Source: DATFLK01 sp035267815
GTDB lineage: Bacteria > Pseudomonadota > Zetaproteobacteria > Mariprofundales > Mariprofundaceae
Assembly (NCBI GenBank): GCA_035267815.1
Contig: DATFLK010000035.1
Location: forward strand, 1-24,159
DNA length: 24,159 nt
Reading direction: 5' to 3'
Shown here piece after piece: positions 1 through 7,278 of this stretch (the first letter of the stretch is position 1; every line of letters begins with the position of its first letter). The translations under genes and the position numbers were made by a program. The notes beneath the pieces are model-generated. The model had not been told where the DNA came from, ran no database searches, and saw nothing but the letters and a program-made list of their open reading frames with translations.

Positions 1-334
1 CACTGGAAAGGGCACTCTGCTCAAGGACAACGTGAGAGAAGCCATTGGCTTCAATCCCCTTTGCGAGCAATTCTGCAGTACTTGAAGCTGGCTCGAAGGC
101 CCAAACCTCGCCAGTTGCACCTACTGTCTGTGCCATGGATAATGTATAAACACCATAGTTCGCACCGATATCAATGACTTTCTGTCCTGGTTGCAGTAAC
201 CGGCGCAAGAACTTAATTTCATCCTCGAACCAGTCATTCTGTTCCATCAACACATAGGGGGTAATGAGATTTAGGGAATCCGGAACAACAACCCGTACGC
301 CATCAACCATCGTGATCGTAGTAATAGAGCTCAT
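1..334 (-). CDS. FkbM-family SAM-dependent methyltransferase, 3' part cut off by window edge
   Basis: The reverse strand from the ATG at 334 translates to about 111 residues that run off the left end. The visible part contains the SAM-binding motif VIDIGANYGVYT followed by the acidic motif WAFEPAS, typical of FkbM-type methyltransferases, which O-methylate sugars or other small groups. A purine-rich RBS (GAGGG) lies about 11 bases upstream of the start. The stretch EIKFLRRLLQPG plus the SAM motif closely matches the methyltransferase domain inside the giant protein at 7378-11526, so the two modules are paralogues. The gene is divergent from the phosphomannomutase gene. I infer a role in polysaccharide or flagellin glycan methylation. 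The C-terminal part is not visible and could carry further domains. Confidence 0.85.
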   Translation of the reverse strand, partial: MSSITTITMVDGVRVVVPDSLNLITPYVLMEQNDWFEDEIKFLRRLLQPGQKVIDIGANYGVYTLSMAQTVGATGEVWAFEPASSTAELLAKGIEANGFSHVVLEQSALSS

Positions 335-537
335 ATCTCAAAATCCCTCTATGAAGTGACATGTTATAATCTGAACATACCGTACTAAATAGACTGAAAC
401 ATTTCCATGCATTTTTTGATGCTATATCATGGCGGTGATCAAAATGTTTCTACTCGTCAGAGTGGCATGCTGTGGTTCCCTTTTTACCTATTCAGGCATA
501 TTGTGAAACCGAACTGTATTGAAGGAATGACAAACAT
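335..537. other. divergent intergenic region between FkbM and phosphomannomutase genes
   Basis: This AT-rich 203-base gap lies between two divergent genes and must hold both promoters. I looked for sigma54 and sigma28 elements and found no convincing one. A TATAAC-like element on the minus strand lies close to the FkbM start, but its spacing to a -35 is poor. Confidence 0.4.
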
Positions 538-1905
538 ATGAGCACCTTTCCCCACCATATTTTCCGCGAATACGACATTCGAGGTATCGTCGGCCAAGAT
601 GTCACCACCGATCTTGCCTACCGGCTGGGTGTCGCCTTTGCGCAAATGCTCCCCGGTTCAGACAGCGCGCCCATGGTGACGGGACGGGATGTCCGGCTTT
701 CCGGTCCCGAACTGCATGAAGCCGTCATGCAGGGACTGCGCGATGCCGGAAAGGATGTGCTGGATATCGGCATGGTACCGACGCCGCTGGCCTATTTCGC
801 TGTTTTCCATACCAATGCCGCCGGCTGCATCATGATCACGGCAAGCCACAATCCGTCCGAATACAACGGCTTCAAACTGATGCGAGGCAAGGAGAGCCTG
901 CACGGAGAGGATATCCAGACCCTCAAGAGCCTGATTCTGGAGCCATCCAGCGACGACGGCACAAACACCGGCACCATACGGAAGATGGATATCGTGCCGG
1001 TCTATCAGGATCACCTTCTCCGAGACATTGCCCTCGACCGACCACTGAAGGTCGTCATCGATGCTGGCAACGGCCCTTCCGGCACGATCGCGGCCCCGCT
1101 CTACAGGGCGATGGGTTGCGAGGTGATCGAGCTCTTCTGTGAGCCGGACGGACGCTTCCCCAACCACCACCCCGATCCCACCGTCGAGGCGAACATGTGG
1201 GATATCAGCCGCACCGTGGTCGATCACGGTGCGGATCTTGGCATCGCCTTCGACGGTGATGGCGACCGCATAGGCATCGTCGATGAGGCGGGAAAAATCG
1301 TCTGGGGCGACATGATGCTGCTGTTGCTGGCACGGGCGGTCCTAGCTCAACACCCTGGCGCCACCATCATCTCCGAGGTCAAATGTTCCCAGCATATGTA
1401 CAACGATATCGCCCGCCATGGCGGCAATGGTATCATGTGGCGAACCGGTCATTCGCCGATCAAGGCCAAGATGAAGGAAACCGGCGCCCTGTTGGCCGGC
1501 GAGATGAGCGGCCACATGTTCTTCGCCGACCGCTACTTCGGGTTCGACGACGCCGTCTATGCCGGTGCGAGATTGATGGAGGTTCTGGCGCACCGACAGG
1601 GAACGCTCTCATCCCTACTGGCCGATGTACCGCATTCGGTTACCACACCAGAGATCCGGATCGAGTGCCCGGATGTGCAGAAGTTCGAACTGGTAGAGGC
1701 CGCCAAGACACACTTCGGCGGTCTCGACTACGAGATCATCGATGTGGACGGCATGCGTCTGAAGTTCGACGACGGATGGGGGTTGTTGCGCGCCTCTAAC
1801 ACCCAGCCGTCGCTGGTGCTCCGGTTCGAGGCCCCTAGCGAGGTGCGACTGGCCGAGATGCGCCAACTTGTCGAGGGATGGCTAGAAACGCAGTTAACAT
1901 TCTAA
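538..1905 (+). CDS. algC: phosphomannomutase/phosphoglucomutase (AlgC/ManB type)
   Basis: This 455-residue alpha-D-phosphohexomutase interconverts hexose 6-phosphate and 1-phosphate, feeding GDP-mannose or UDP-glucose/UDP-sugar synthesis in the cytoplasm. All four family signatures are present: the catalytic phosphoserine loop TASHNP (Ser103), the Mg loop DGDGDR (239-244), the sugar-specificity loop GEMSGH (321-326) and the phosphate-binding loop RASNTQP (418-424). The length is that of bacterial PMM/PGM. The start at 538 has AAGGAA about 11 bases upstream. It is convergent with the fliT-like gene, leaving only 34 bases. Its position beside flagellar and glycan-modifying genes suggests that it supplies sugar phosphates for filament or surface glycans; this is inference. 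The symbol algC is by family, since substrate preference cannot be read from the sequence. Confidence 0.93.
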   Translation: MSTFPHHIFREYDIRGIVGQDVTTDLAYRLGVAFAQMLPGSDSAPMVTGRDVRLSGPELHEAVMQGLRDAGKDVLDIGMVPTPLAYFAVFHTNAAGCIMITASHNPSEYNGFKLMRGKESLHGEDIQTLKSLILEPSSDDGTNTGTIRKMDIVPVYQDHLLRDIALDRPLKVVIDAGNGPSGTIAAPLYRAMGCEVIELFCEPDGRFPNHHPDPTVEANMWDISRTVVDHGADLGIAFDGDGDRIGIVDEAGKIVWGDMMLLLLARAVLAQHPGATIISEVKCSQHMYNDIARHGGNGIMWRTGHSPIKAKMKETGALLAGEMSGHMFFADRYFGFDDAVYAGARLMEVLAHRQGTLSSLLADVPHSVTTPEIRIECPDVQKFELVEAAKTHFGGLDYEIIDVDGMRLKFDDGWGLLRASNTQPSLVLRFEAPSEVRLAEMRQLVEGWLETQLTF

Positions 1906-1939
1906 TCTAATGATACCGGCGATTATCTAGAAAGACCCC

Positions 1940-2266
1940 TTAATTATTGATCCCTTGGGATATATCTTGCATTCGGTTAAGGCGATCCTTGGCATCCCTC
2001 AGAACTTGCAACTGCTCCTGAATCGCTTCCTGTCTTTGTCGAACCAAACGGATCAAGCGTCTCTGCTCACATTCAAGATTTTGCATGGCCTGCCAGTCTT
2101 CTTCACCTCTTTGGGAGCAGTGGACAAGATCATATTTCAGCTTTTCAAATGCTTCCATATAGTCACCGCCCACCTTGGCAAGGCTTTGCCAGCGACTACT
2201 ATTGGCCGCTTCACGACACTTTGCCAACAAATCAAGGCATTCAGACACATTTCCCTGCAATGACAT
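1940..2266 (-). CDS. fliT: FliT-like small flagellar chaperone
   Basis: This is a 108-residue, strongly helical, charged protein with no membrane segment. A longer reading from 2344 exists, but the ATG at 2266 is the better start because it overlaps the fliS stop codon in a TAATG junction, a standard sign of translational coupling, and the extra N-terminus would merely copy fliS DNA in another frame. FliT proteins are short helical export chaperones for the filament cap FliD and usually follow fliS. Sequence identity is weak in this family, so the call rests mainly on position, size and predicted helicity (heptad-like Q/R/L-rich second half). It would be transcribed with fliS from the promoter at 2728-2754. 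The alternative is another small FliS partner. Confidence 0.6.
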   Translation of the reverse strand: MSLQGNVSECLDLLAKCREAANSSRWQSLAKVGGDYMEAFEKLKYDLVHCSQRGEEDWQAMQNLECEQRRLIRLVRQRQEAIQEQLQVLRDAKDRLNRMQDISQGINN

Positions 2267-2682
2267 TAGCCAACCACAGCATGTGTAGCGGTATTTGATG
2301 GGATATTGCCCTTCTTCTCTTCCATATCTGCGACTTCCTGCCATCCTTCACGAAGCGTCTGTGCCAAATCCAGCACCTCATCAATGGCTTCCATGAGATC
2401 TCCGGTTTGAGCTTCTAGTAGGCGATCATGCATATAGATGTACATACTGGCCAAATAACCGGCGAGTTCCCCACCTTTCTCGTAATCAATGGCATCCAGA
2501 AGCTCCAAGAGCGCACGCATGGCACGTATGCTTTGTTCGTATCGAAGCTCATAATCTTCCGATTCAACGGCTTTACGAGCACGCACGAGGGATTGAACTA
2601 AAGCCTCATACATCAATAGGACCAACCCCATGGGACCGGCCCCCTCAATCTGTTGCTGTCGATATGACTGATATCCCGGCAT
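2266..2682 (-). CDS. fliS: flagellar export chaperone FliS
   Basis: This 138-residue cytoplasmic chaperone binds the disordered C-terminus of newly made flagellin and delivers it to the flagellar export machine. The FliS hallmarks are near the N-terminus: YQSYRQQQIE followed by GPMGLVLLMYEAL, corresponding to the family pattern of a tyrosine-rich start, a short Pro-containing turn and an L-M-Y-[DE] helix. The rest is a helical bundle with a MYIYMHDRLLEA segment, also family-like. The RBS AGGAGG sits about 8 bases before the ATG. It lies between fliD (upstream) and the fliT-like gene (1-base overlap), the usual late-flagellar order. If the flagellin repeat is glycosylated, FliS would still see the unmodified, conserved C-terminal D0 region. 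Confidence 0.93.
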   Translation of the reverse strand: MPGYQSYRQQQIEGAGPMGLVLLMYEALVQSLVRARKAVESEDYELRYEQSIRAMRALLELLDAIDYEKGGELAGYLASMYIYMHDRLLEAQTGDLMEAIDEVLDLAQTLREGWQEVADMEEKKGNIPSNTATHAVVG

Positions 2683-2727
2683 GCTATTATCCTCCTTGAT
2701 AACATCAACTGATGTGCATGTTATTGT

Positions 2728-2754
2728 TTATCGCAAGTTGAAGAGAAAAGTTTA
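2728..2754 (-). promoter_or_regulatory. sigma28 (FliA) promoter for fliS-fliT
   Basis: On the minus strand TAAACTTT (2754-2747) is followed, 15 bases after its TAAA, by TGCGATAA (2735-2728). The flagellar sigma28 consensus is TAAAGTTT-N11-GCCGATAA, so 7 of 8 and 6 of 8 bases match with exact spacing. Transcription would begin near 2721, about 40 bases before the fliS start. It implies that fliST is expressed as a late flagellar unit independently of fliD. Confidence 0.8.
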
Positions 2755-2800
2755 ATCAATCCATGCAACAAACTATAACTTCGCACACAGCACCGCAGCT

Positions 2801-5197
2801 TTATCGGAACGAAGAGGACGAGCCGGATGATTGTGGCGACGCCGTATTCGAGAACTGCTGTGAAATCCACTGATTTGTGGTATTCAACTGACCAATGACC
2901 TGCTCCATTTGAAGGAAGGACTTGGTCAGTGTCTGGCTTTTCATGGAAATCTGCTGTTTCGTATCATTGATCTTTTTTTGCAAAGAATCATAAACATGTT
3001 GGGTTGACAACATGTCATTCTGAATCATACCCGAAACGGGATTATTGAGGGTATCAATCAATCCATCATAGATAGCTCCGATGCCAAGCGACGCGGTCAT
3101 CGTCCCCACGTTACCGGTTGCTGCCCCTGTATAGGAGACCGCCATCCCGTCGGCATTTCCGGCCGTGCCGGTCAATGTTTGGCCGGAACCTTTTGCCGCC
3201 AAGCCACCAATGGTGCCGGCCACATTCGTCCCTTGGAATGTACCGGAGATCCCAACGCCGCCGGAGAGCGCCTCCGACACCGTAAACGGATTGGACGAAC
3301 CGTAATCATTGGCCTGAACCTGCAAGTTATTGCCCGCGGCAATTGCAGAAAGCCCCATCGGATAACGCCCCTCCGTCACCAACTGTTGGGAACCAAAATG
3401 GAGCGTACCCCCCCCCTCGTTGTTAGCCGTCAGGTTGAACGTCAACTGGCTATCCCCCGATGTGTTGTCGGTGATATTGATCCGTCCGGAGCTGCCCACC
3501 GTAGCTGTCACCTGCTGATTGTAGGCAGCCTGAATGGCTGTCAGAAGACTGCCCACCGTATCAGTTGAAGGGTTCAGTACGGCAAACGAGGAGTTGACTG
3601 CCTGACCACCATGATTGGTGCCGGAAATACTAATCGTATCCCCAGCCTTGATGCCCAGACCCAGATTAGCAAGAGCGGTGGAAGAGGTCGCCGCCGAACC
3701 GGTACCGGCATCGGTCAGGCCGGTGCCCATGCGTCGCTGCTCGGTGTAAGTCTTGTTGAAATCTGTATTGAGGGCGGAGACGATGCTGGAGAGCGTCTGA
3801 CCGCTTGTCAGGTTGACGGTCGACTTGCGACCGGCGCTGTCGGTCACCGTAATCGTATCGGTCCCAGCGATCCCACCGGAGAGGTTAGTTGTCCCAGTCG
3901 CACTGGCCCGCGTAGCAGCCTGGGTAATATTGACCGCATAAGATCCGGAGGCCGAATTGAGCCCCGAGGTCAGAAAGGTCAGCGCCGAGTTGTTGCTGGA
4001 ACCACTCGCCGCAAAGACATTGGCCACGGCCGTCGGATCGCTGTTCAGGAAACTATCGAGCTTGGTCTTGTCGATCTGCAGCTGCCCTTTCTTGTCCGGC
4101 GCCACGCCGATCAGCGGCAGGCTGTTACGGTCGGATTGCAGCCCCGGCACCGCCTGCAGCACCTTTTGGGAGAGTTGCGACTGGATCGAACGAACCGTCG
4201 AGTCGCTCGCCAGAATGCCGCTGGACTGGGTCTTGGCATCGAACTTCATCTGGCCGTTGATGAAGCTCATCACCTTGTTGTAGGCATCCACAAACCCCTG
4301 AATCTTCTTTTCGATCGCCGTCTTGTCCGCCGCCGTGTTCACGGTCACCGTGGTGGACGCATCCGATTTCAACAGATCAATGGTATAGCCGGACAGTACA
4401 TCGGTAATCGTGTTGCTGTTGCGTGTCACCGCTACGCCATCCACGGTAATATTCGCGTCCTTCGCGGCCTGCATGGTGTTCAATGTGGAACCACCGGTCG
4501 GGTCCATCTGCAGATTGCTCAATGAACCGCTTCCGGCTGTCAGAGCCGTGCCGGAGAGCGAGATGGGGTTGGCGGTACCGGTCGCATCCGATGTCAGCAC
4601 CAGACGGAAATCGTTCGACGAGACCTGCAGGATACTTGCCGTCACGCCGGTGGCATTGCTACCGCTGTTCAACTGATTGATCTTGGTCACGATGCTCGAC
4701 AGTGAGTCACCACTGGCCACCGTCACGGTCTGGGCCGAATTGGCCTTGCCGGTAATGCTAAAGCTGCCGGAGAGCCCGAGGGCCGAGCTCGAACTGGTCA
4801 CGGCGGTGCCGGTCGAATCCAGGACGGCCGATCCGGAACCGACCTTCTCCGCCTTGGCAAGCTGACCAACCTTGATCGTATGCGTACCCGGTGCCGCGGT
4901 GGATCCGGGCGTAATCTTCAGCAAGGTGCTGGGATTCGTGGTCGTGTCGCTCGTCAACGACGAGGCGTAGGCCAGAAAGGTTGTCGGATCTGAGAGGGAC
5001 TGCGCCTGTGTGCGCAGTCCGGTCAGGTCATTGCTCAGCGTGGTGAGCGCACTCTGGATATTTTGCTGCTTGGTCTGCTGATTCTGCAGCTGCGTAACCT
5101 GCTGCTGCTCCACGGCCATCAACTGGCTGACGATCGAGTTGAAGTTGAGGCCGGATGCCACACCGGCAATATTTGCCGTTCCCAGCACATTGTTCAT
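2801..5197 (-). CDS. fliD: flagellar filament cap protein FliD (HAP2), unusually long
   Basis: FliD forms the cap at the filament tip and helps exported flagellin subunits to fold and insert. The N-terminal domain (about residues 13-110) starts GLNFNSIVSQLMAVEQ and continues with the family coiled-coil and NDLTGLRTQAQSLSDPTTF. A flagellin-IN-like segment follows (about 140-215), then the FliD_C region beginning near 247 with ITVDGVAVTRNSNTITDVL and KKIQGFVDAYNKVM. The final coiled coil (about 705-785) contains IYDGLIDTLNNPVSGMI. Many bacterial FliDs are about 450-680 residues; this one is 798 because a Gly/Ser/Thr-rich block of about 300 residues (395-700) with two more IN-like segments interrupts FliD_C. 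The RBS GAGGGGG lies about 7 bases upstream. A sigma54-like promoter precedes it. Confidence 0.95.
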   Translation of the reverse strand: MNNVLGTANIAGVASGLNFNSIVSQLMAVEQQQVTQLQNQQTKQQNIQSALTTLSNDLTGLRTQAQSLSDPTTFLAYASSLTSDTTTNPSTLLKITPGSTAAPGTHTIKVGQLAKAEKVGSGSAVLDSTGTAVTSSSSALGLSGSFSITGKANSAQTVTVASGDSLSSIVTKINQLNSGSNATGVTASILQVSSNDFRLVLTSDATGTANPISLSGTALTAGSGSLSNLQMDPTGGSTLNTMQAAKDANITVDGVAVTRNSNTITDVLSGYTIDLLKSDASTTVTVNTAADKTAIEKKIQGFVDAYNKVMSFINGQMKFDAKTQSSGILASDSTVRSIQSQLSQKVLQAVPGLQSDRNSLPLIGVAPDKKGQLQIDKTKLDSFLNSDPTAVANVFAASGSSNNSALTFLTSGLNSASGSYAVNITQAATRASATGTTNLSGGIAGTDTITVTDSAGRKSTVNLTSGQTLSSIVSALNTDFNKTYTEQRRMGTGLTDAGTGSAATSSTALANLGLGIKAGDTISISGTNHGGQAVNSSFAVLNPSTDTVGSLLTAIQAAYNQQVTATVGSSGRINITDNTSGDSQLTFNLTANNEGGGTLHFGSQQLVTEGRYPMGLSAIAAGNNLQVQANDYGSSNPFTVSEALSGGVGISGTFQGTNVAGTIGGLAAKGSGQTLTGTAGNADGMAVSYTGAATGNVGTMTASLGIGAIYDGLIDTLNNPVSGMIQNDMLSTQHVYDSLQKKINDTKQQISMKSQTLTKSFLQMEQVIGQLNTTNQWISQQFSNTASPQSSGSSSSFR

Positions 5198-5216
5198 CGT
5201 TTTCCCCCTCGATAGA

Positions 5217-5242
5217 AACGGCGGACTTCCCTGTCCTCCGTT
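5217..5242 (-). terminator. hairpin between flaG and fliD
   Basis: The sequence aacggcggac, a 6-base loop and gtcctccgtt form a 10-bp stem with one mismatch. On the minus strand the stem ends in GTTTCTATC, a poor U-tract, just ahead of the fliD ribosome-binding site. It could be a weak terminator or attenuator behind flaG, or a leader structure for fliD. Confidence 0.4.
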
Positions 5243-5282
5243 TACTTTCTCACGTCAGTTCGATATCTCCAACCTGCATGAC

Positions 5283-5298
5283 CGCAAGAAACAGGCCA
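5283..5298 (-). promoter_or_regulatory. possible sigma54 promoter for fliD
   Basis: The minus strand reads TGGCCTGTTTCTTGCG, keeping the TGG(C) and TTGC cores with the correct 12-base GG-to-GC offset of the sigma54 consensus TGGCACG-N4-TTGCA. It lies just past the flaG stop and about 85 bases before the fliD start. It is weaker than the site at 7279-7294. Confidence 0.55.
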
Positions 5299-5304
5299 GA
5301 GATA

Positions 5305-5658
5305 TCATCCCTTTCGGTTCAGAAAAAGGCCGCTCATGTTGCCCGTCGTGGTCACCAGATCAAAGAAAGGCTTCGGTGGAAACTCACGTACCCGTCCGGT
5401 CACTGTATCCGTCACTTGGACATACATATGACCGGCACGCTTGTCGTAGCTGAAACTCAGCCGCTGATTGCTCTCTGCCGCAATCTGGTTGGCCTGCGCC
5501 ACTGCTGTACGGACCGCACCCTCGCCGATCTGGCCCTGTTGGCCTCTAATGCCCGCCACCGTCGAGACATCCCCCGACGAAACCGACAAGCCCCCCGAGG
5601 AGGCAGTGCCAAGCGCAACGCCCGAAGTCGAACCGGATATATTCGTAATACCACTCAT
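5305..5658 (-). CDS. flaG: FlaG family flagellar protein
   Basis: This 117-residue protein has the conserved C-terminal FlaG core: NQRLSFSYDKRAGHMYVQV, then VTDTVTGRVREFPPKPF. The family pattern is a short two-stranded unit ending in an isoleucine/phenylalanine-Pro-Pro motif. FlaG proteins lie between flagellin and fliD genes in many bacteria and influence filament length; the exact mechanism is not settled. The N-terminal half is Gly/Ser/Thr-rich and probably flexible. I chose the ATG at 5658, not 5664, because GGAGG (5667-5671) is 8 bases from the former and only 2 from the latter. It follows flagellin by about 100 bases and may share its transcript. Confidence 0.85.
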   Translation of the reverse strand: MSGITNISGSTSGVALGTASSGGLSVSSGDVSTVAGIRGQQGQIGEGAVRTAVAQANQIAAESNQRLSFSYDKRAGHMYVQVTDTVTGRVREFPPKPFFDLVTTTGNMSGLFLNRKG

Positions 5659-5687
5659 CGTCATTACCTCCGATCAGAACCGGAGCA

Positions 5688-5728
5688 GACCGGGCCTCAT
5701 CCACCCCCGAGGTAGACAAGACCCGGTC
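5688..5728 (-). other. inverted repeat between flagellin and flaG
   Basis: GACCGGG (5688-5694) and CCCGGTC (5722-5728) form a perfect 7-bp stem with a 27-base loop in the flagellin-flaG gap. No U-run follows in the minus direction, so it is not a clear terminator. It may mark partial termination or RNA processing between the abundant flagellin message and flaG. Confidence 0.35.
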
Positions 5729-5762
5729 CTTTCCATGTCACTGTACCCTTACCTTCCGAATA

Positions 5763-7073
5763 TTAACGGAAGAGCGAGAGCACGTTCTGGGACGCCTTGT
5801 TGGCCTGGGCCAACATCGCCGTACCCGTCTGCGTCAGAATCTGGCTCTTGGTGAAGTTGGCCATCTCCTTCGCCATGTTGGCGTCCTTGATGGTCGACAC
5901 CGCCGAACTCACCTGCTGCATACTGGTCGACAGGCCCGCATTAACGTAAGTCAGCTGATTCACCGTAGCACCCAACTTCGCCCGGTTGGAAACCAGTGTA
6001 TCCAGCGCATTGTTTGCCTTGGTGATGTAGGCTTGGGCCGCCGACTGTGAGGTGAGCACCGATTTGCCACCACCACCGAGACCCAGAGCATACGAGGTAT
6101 ACGAATTACGCAGATCAATGCTGACCTGATCATTGGAGGAGTTTGCTGCACCCACCTGGAAAGCCAGTTGAGAGGCATAACCCGAATAGCCCGACGTAAA
6201 GGAGACCTGGGCTGCCACGGAGGCCTGACTGGCCACGGAAGACGACGAGGCCAGTGAAGACACCGATGCGACCGATGCGACCGATGCGGCCGTTGCCGTC
6301 TGTGCGACGACGGCCTGGCTAGCCACCGAAGAGACAGCGGCCTGACTGGCGCGCGAAGCGCGACTGGCCACGGAAGCCTGGCTGGCCACGGAAGCCGCCG
6401 ATGCATGGTTGACCGTGGAAGCAATCGAAGCACGGCTGGCCACGGAAGCCTGGCTGGCCGCAGAAGCCACGGAGGCCACGGAAGCAATCGAAGCACGGCT
6501 GGCACGCGAAGCACGCGAGACGGTCGAGTCCACAGCGGCAAGCGATGTCAAAGAGGTCAACGAAGCAGCCGAAGCGGCTGCACCGGCCGAAGCAAGCGAA
6601 GCTTGGCTGGCCGCAGAAGCCTGACTGGCATATGAGGTGCCATTATTTGCATCCTCACCATTCAACAGATTGGTGCCATTGAAGTTGGTGGAGTTGGCGA
6701 TCTTGTCGATCTGTGTCTCCAGCTTGGCACGCTGTGCTTCCAGCTTGGCGATATCCGCCGAGTTATTCGCAGAAGCCGCCTGCGTGGCCAACGACTGGAT
6801 CTGCGTCACCATGTTCTGGATCTGGTTGATCGACGCATCCGCCATCTGCACCATCGCAGAGGCCTGCGAGGCGTTCTGGCTAGCGGCCTGCAACCGCGAA
6901 TTCTGAGCAGACAGCTTGCTCGAAATCGCATAGCCGGCCGCATCGTCCGCCGCCGAATTGATACGGAAACCGGACGACAACCGCTGGATGGACTTGTTCA
7001 TGTTATTTTGGTTGATGTTCAGATTACGTTGTGCGTAAAGTGAACCAATGTTGGTCTGTACTGACAGTGCCAT
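5763..7073 (-). CDS. fliC: flagellin with Ala-Ser-x repeat variable domain
   Basis: This is the 436-residue filament subunit. Residues 1-140 are the canonical N-terminal D0/D1 region (starting MALSVQTNIGSLYAQRNL, then RLSSGFRINSAADDAAG), and residues 340-436 are the canonical C-terminal D1/D0 region ending QANKASQNVLSLFR. The middle is unusual. From Ser147 to Ser297, 43 of the 51 positions at every third residue are Ser and one is Thr, mostly in the form Ala-Ser-x with x = Val, Gln, Arg, Ile or Ala. This stretch contains no Cys, Trp, Pro, Lys or Glu. The RBS AAGGAG lies close to the ATG. A sigma28 promoter lies about 110 bases upstream. Intact termini indicate that it can be exported and assembled. 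The Ser-rich core is a natural O-glycan acceptor, by inference, given the GT41 fusion gene next door. Confidence 0.96.
   Translation of the reverse strand: MALSVQTNIGSLYAQRNLNINQNNMNKSIQRLSSGFRINSAADDAAGYAISSKLSAQNSRLQAASQNASQASAMVQMADASINQIQNMVTQIQSLATQAASANNSADIAKLEAQRAKLETQIDKIANSTNFNGTNLLNGEDANNGTSYASQASAASQASLASAGAAASAASLTSLTSLAAVDSTVSRASRASRASIASVASVASAASQASVASRASIASTVNHASAASVASQASVASRASRASQAAVSSVASQAVVAQTATAASVASVASVSSLASSSSVASQASVAAQVSFTSGYSGYASQLAFQVGAANSSNDQVSIDLRNSYTSYALGLGGGGKSVLTSQSAAQAYITKANNALDTLVSNRAKLGATVNQLTYVNAGLSTSMQQVSSAVSTIKDANMAKEMANFTKSQILTQTGTAMLAQANKASQNVLSLFR
6183..6635 (-). repeat. (Ala-Ser-x)n coding repeat inside flagellin
   Basis: This is a 453-base tract encoding flagellin residues 147-297, built on a 9-base unit (Ala-Ser-x codons) that often pairs into an 18-base unit such as Ala-Ser-Val-Ala-Ser-Gln/Arg. 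Serine codons mix TCC, AGC and other forms, so the unit is diverged rather than fresh. One exact 23-base copy occurs at 6418-6440 and 6481-6503, offset by 63 bases (seven tripeptides). All interruptions are substitutions or whole-codon changes that keep the 3-residue register. Confidence 0.95.
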
Positions 7074-7132
7074 GATTAATTCTCCTTGAATTATATAGTC
7101 AATGCGACGGACTTCCTGCCTTGGCCGCTACA

Positions 7133-7145
7133 CAACATCCTGTTG
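7133..7145 (-). promoter_or_regulatory. GGA-loop hairpin in flagellin leader, possible CsrA site
   Basis: The minus-strand leader contains CAACAGGATGTTG, a 4-bp stem with a GGA-containing loop, resembling the CsrA SELEX motif ACARGGAUGU with one base missing. A second GGA lies in the Shine-Dalgarno sequence AAGGAG (7081-7087). The two-site arrangement is the classic one for CsrA repression, but no csrA or fliW is visible in this window. Confidence 0.35.
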
Positions 7146-7180
7146 GTCTGAGTGAAGCGATCCATGCTCCACAATGGTGT

Positions 7181-7207
7181 CTATCGCCCCCCTATCGCCG
7201 GACTTTA
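7181..7207 (-). promoter_or_regulatory. sigma28 (FliA) promoter for flagellin
   Basis: The minus strand has TAAA (7207-7204), exactly 15 bases, then GGCGATAG (7188-7181), against the consensus TAAA-N15-GCCGATAA (6 of 8 in the -10 element). The predicted start is near 7174, giving a leader of about 100 bases. Confidence 0.75.
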
Positions 7208-7278
7208 ATTTTATTTACACAGCCCAATCGGATCAGTGCTTCCACCCTGTTAGCGCCATATTTAAATAGGGCCTGATA

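Noticed and set aside
2267..2344. N-terminal extension of the fliT-like frame to 2344
   Set aside because: It would overlap fliS by 26 codons, whereas the TAATG junction at 2264-2268 offers a normal coupled start.
3611..4525. Plus-strand 304-residue open frame opposite fliD
   Set aside because: It is antisense to a clear FliD, with Arg/Gly-rich low-complexity composition and no RBS or family motif.
6405..6635. Plus-strand open frames rich in Ala/Glu/Ser across the flagellin repeat
   Set aside because: They are mirror frames of the Ala-Ser-x tract, with no start signals and no independent family match; the minus-strand flagellin is certain.
6183..6635. CRISPR or other array, suggested by the regular repeats
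   Set aside because: The units are 9 bases, lack unique spacers and keep a reading frame inside a flagellin gene; this is a coding repeat.
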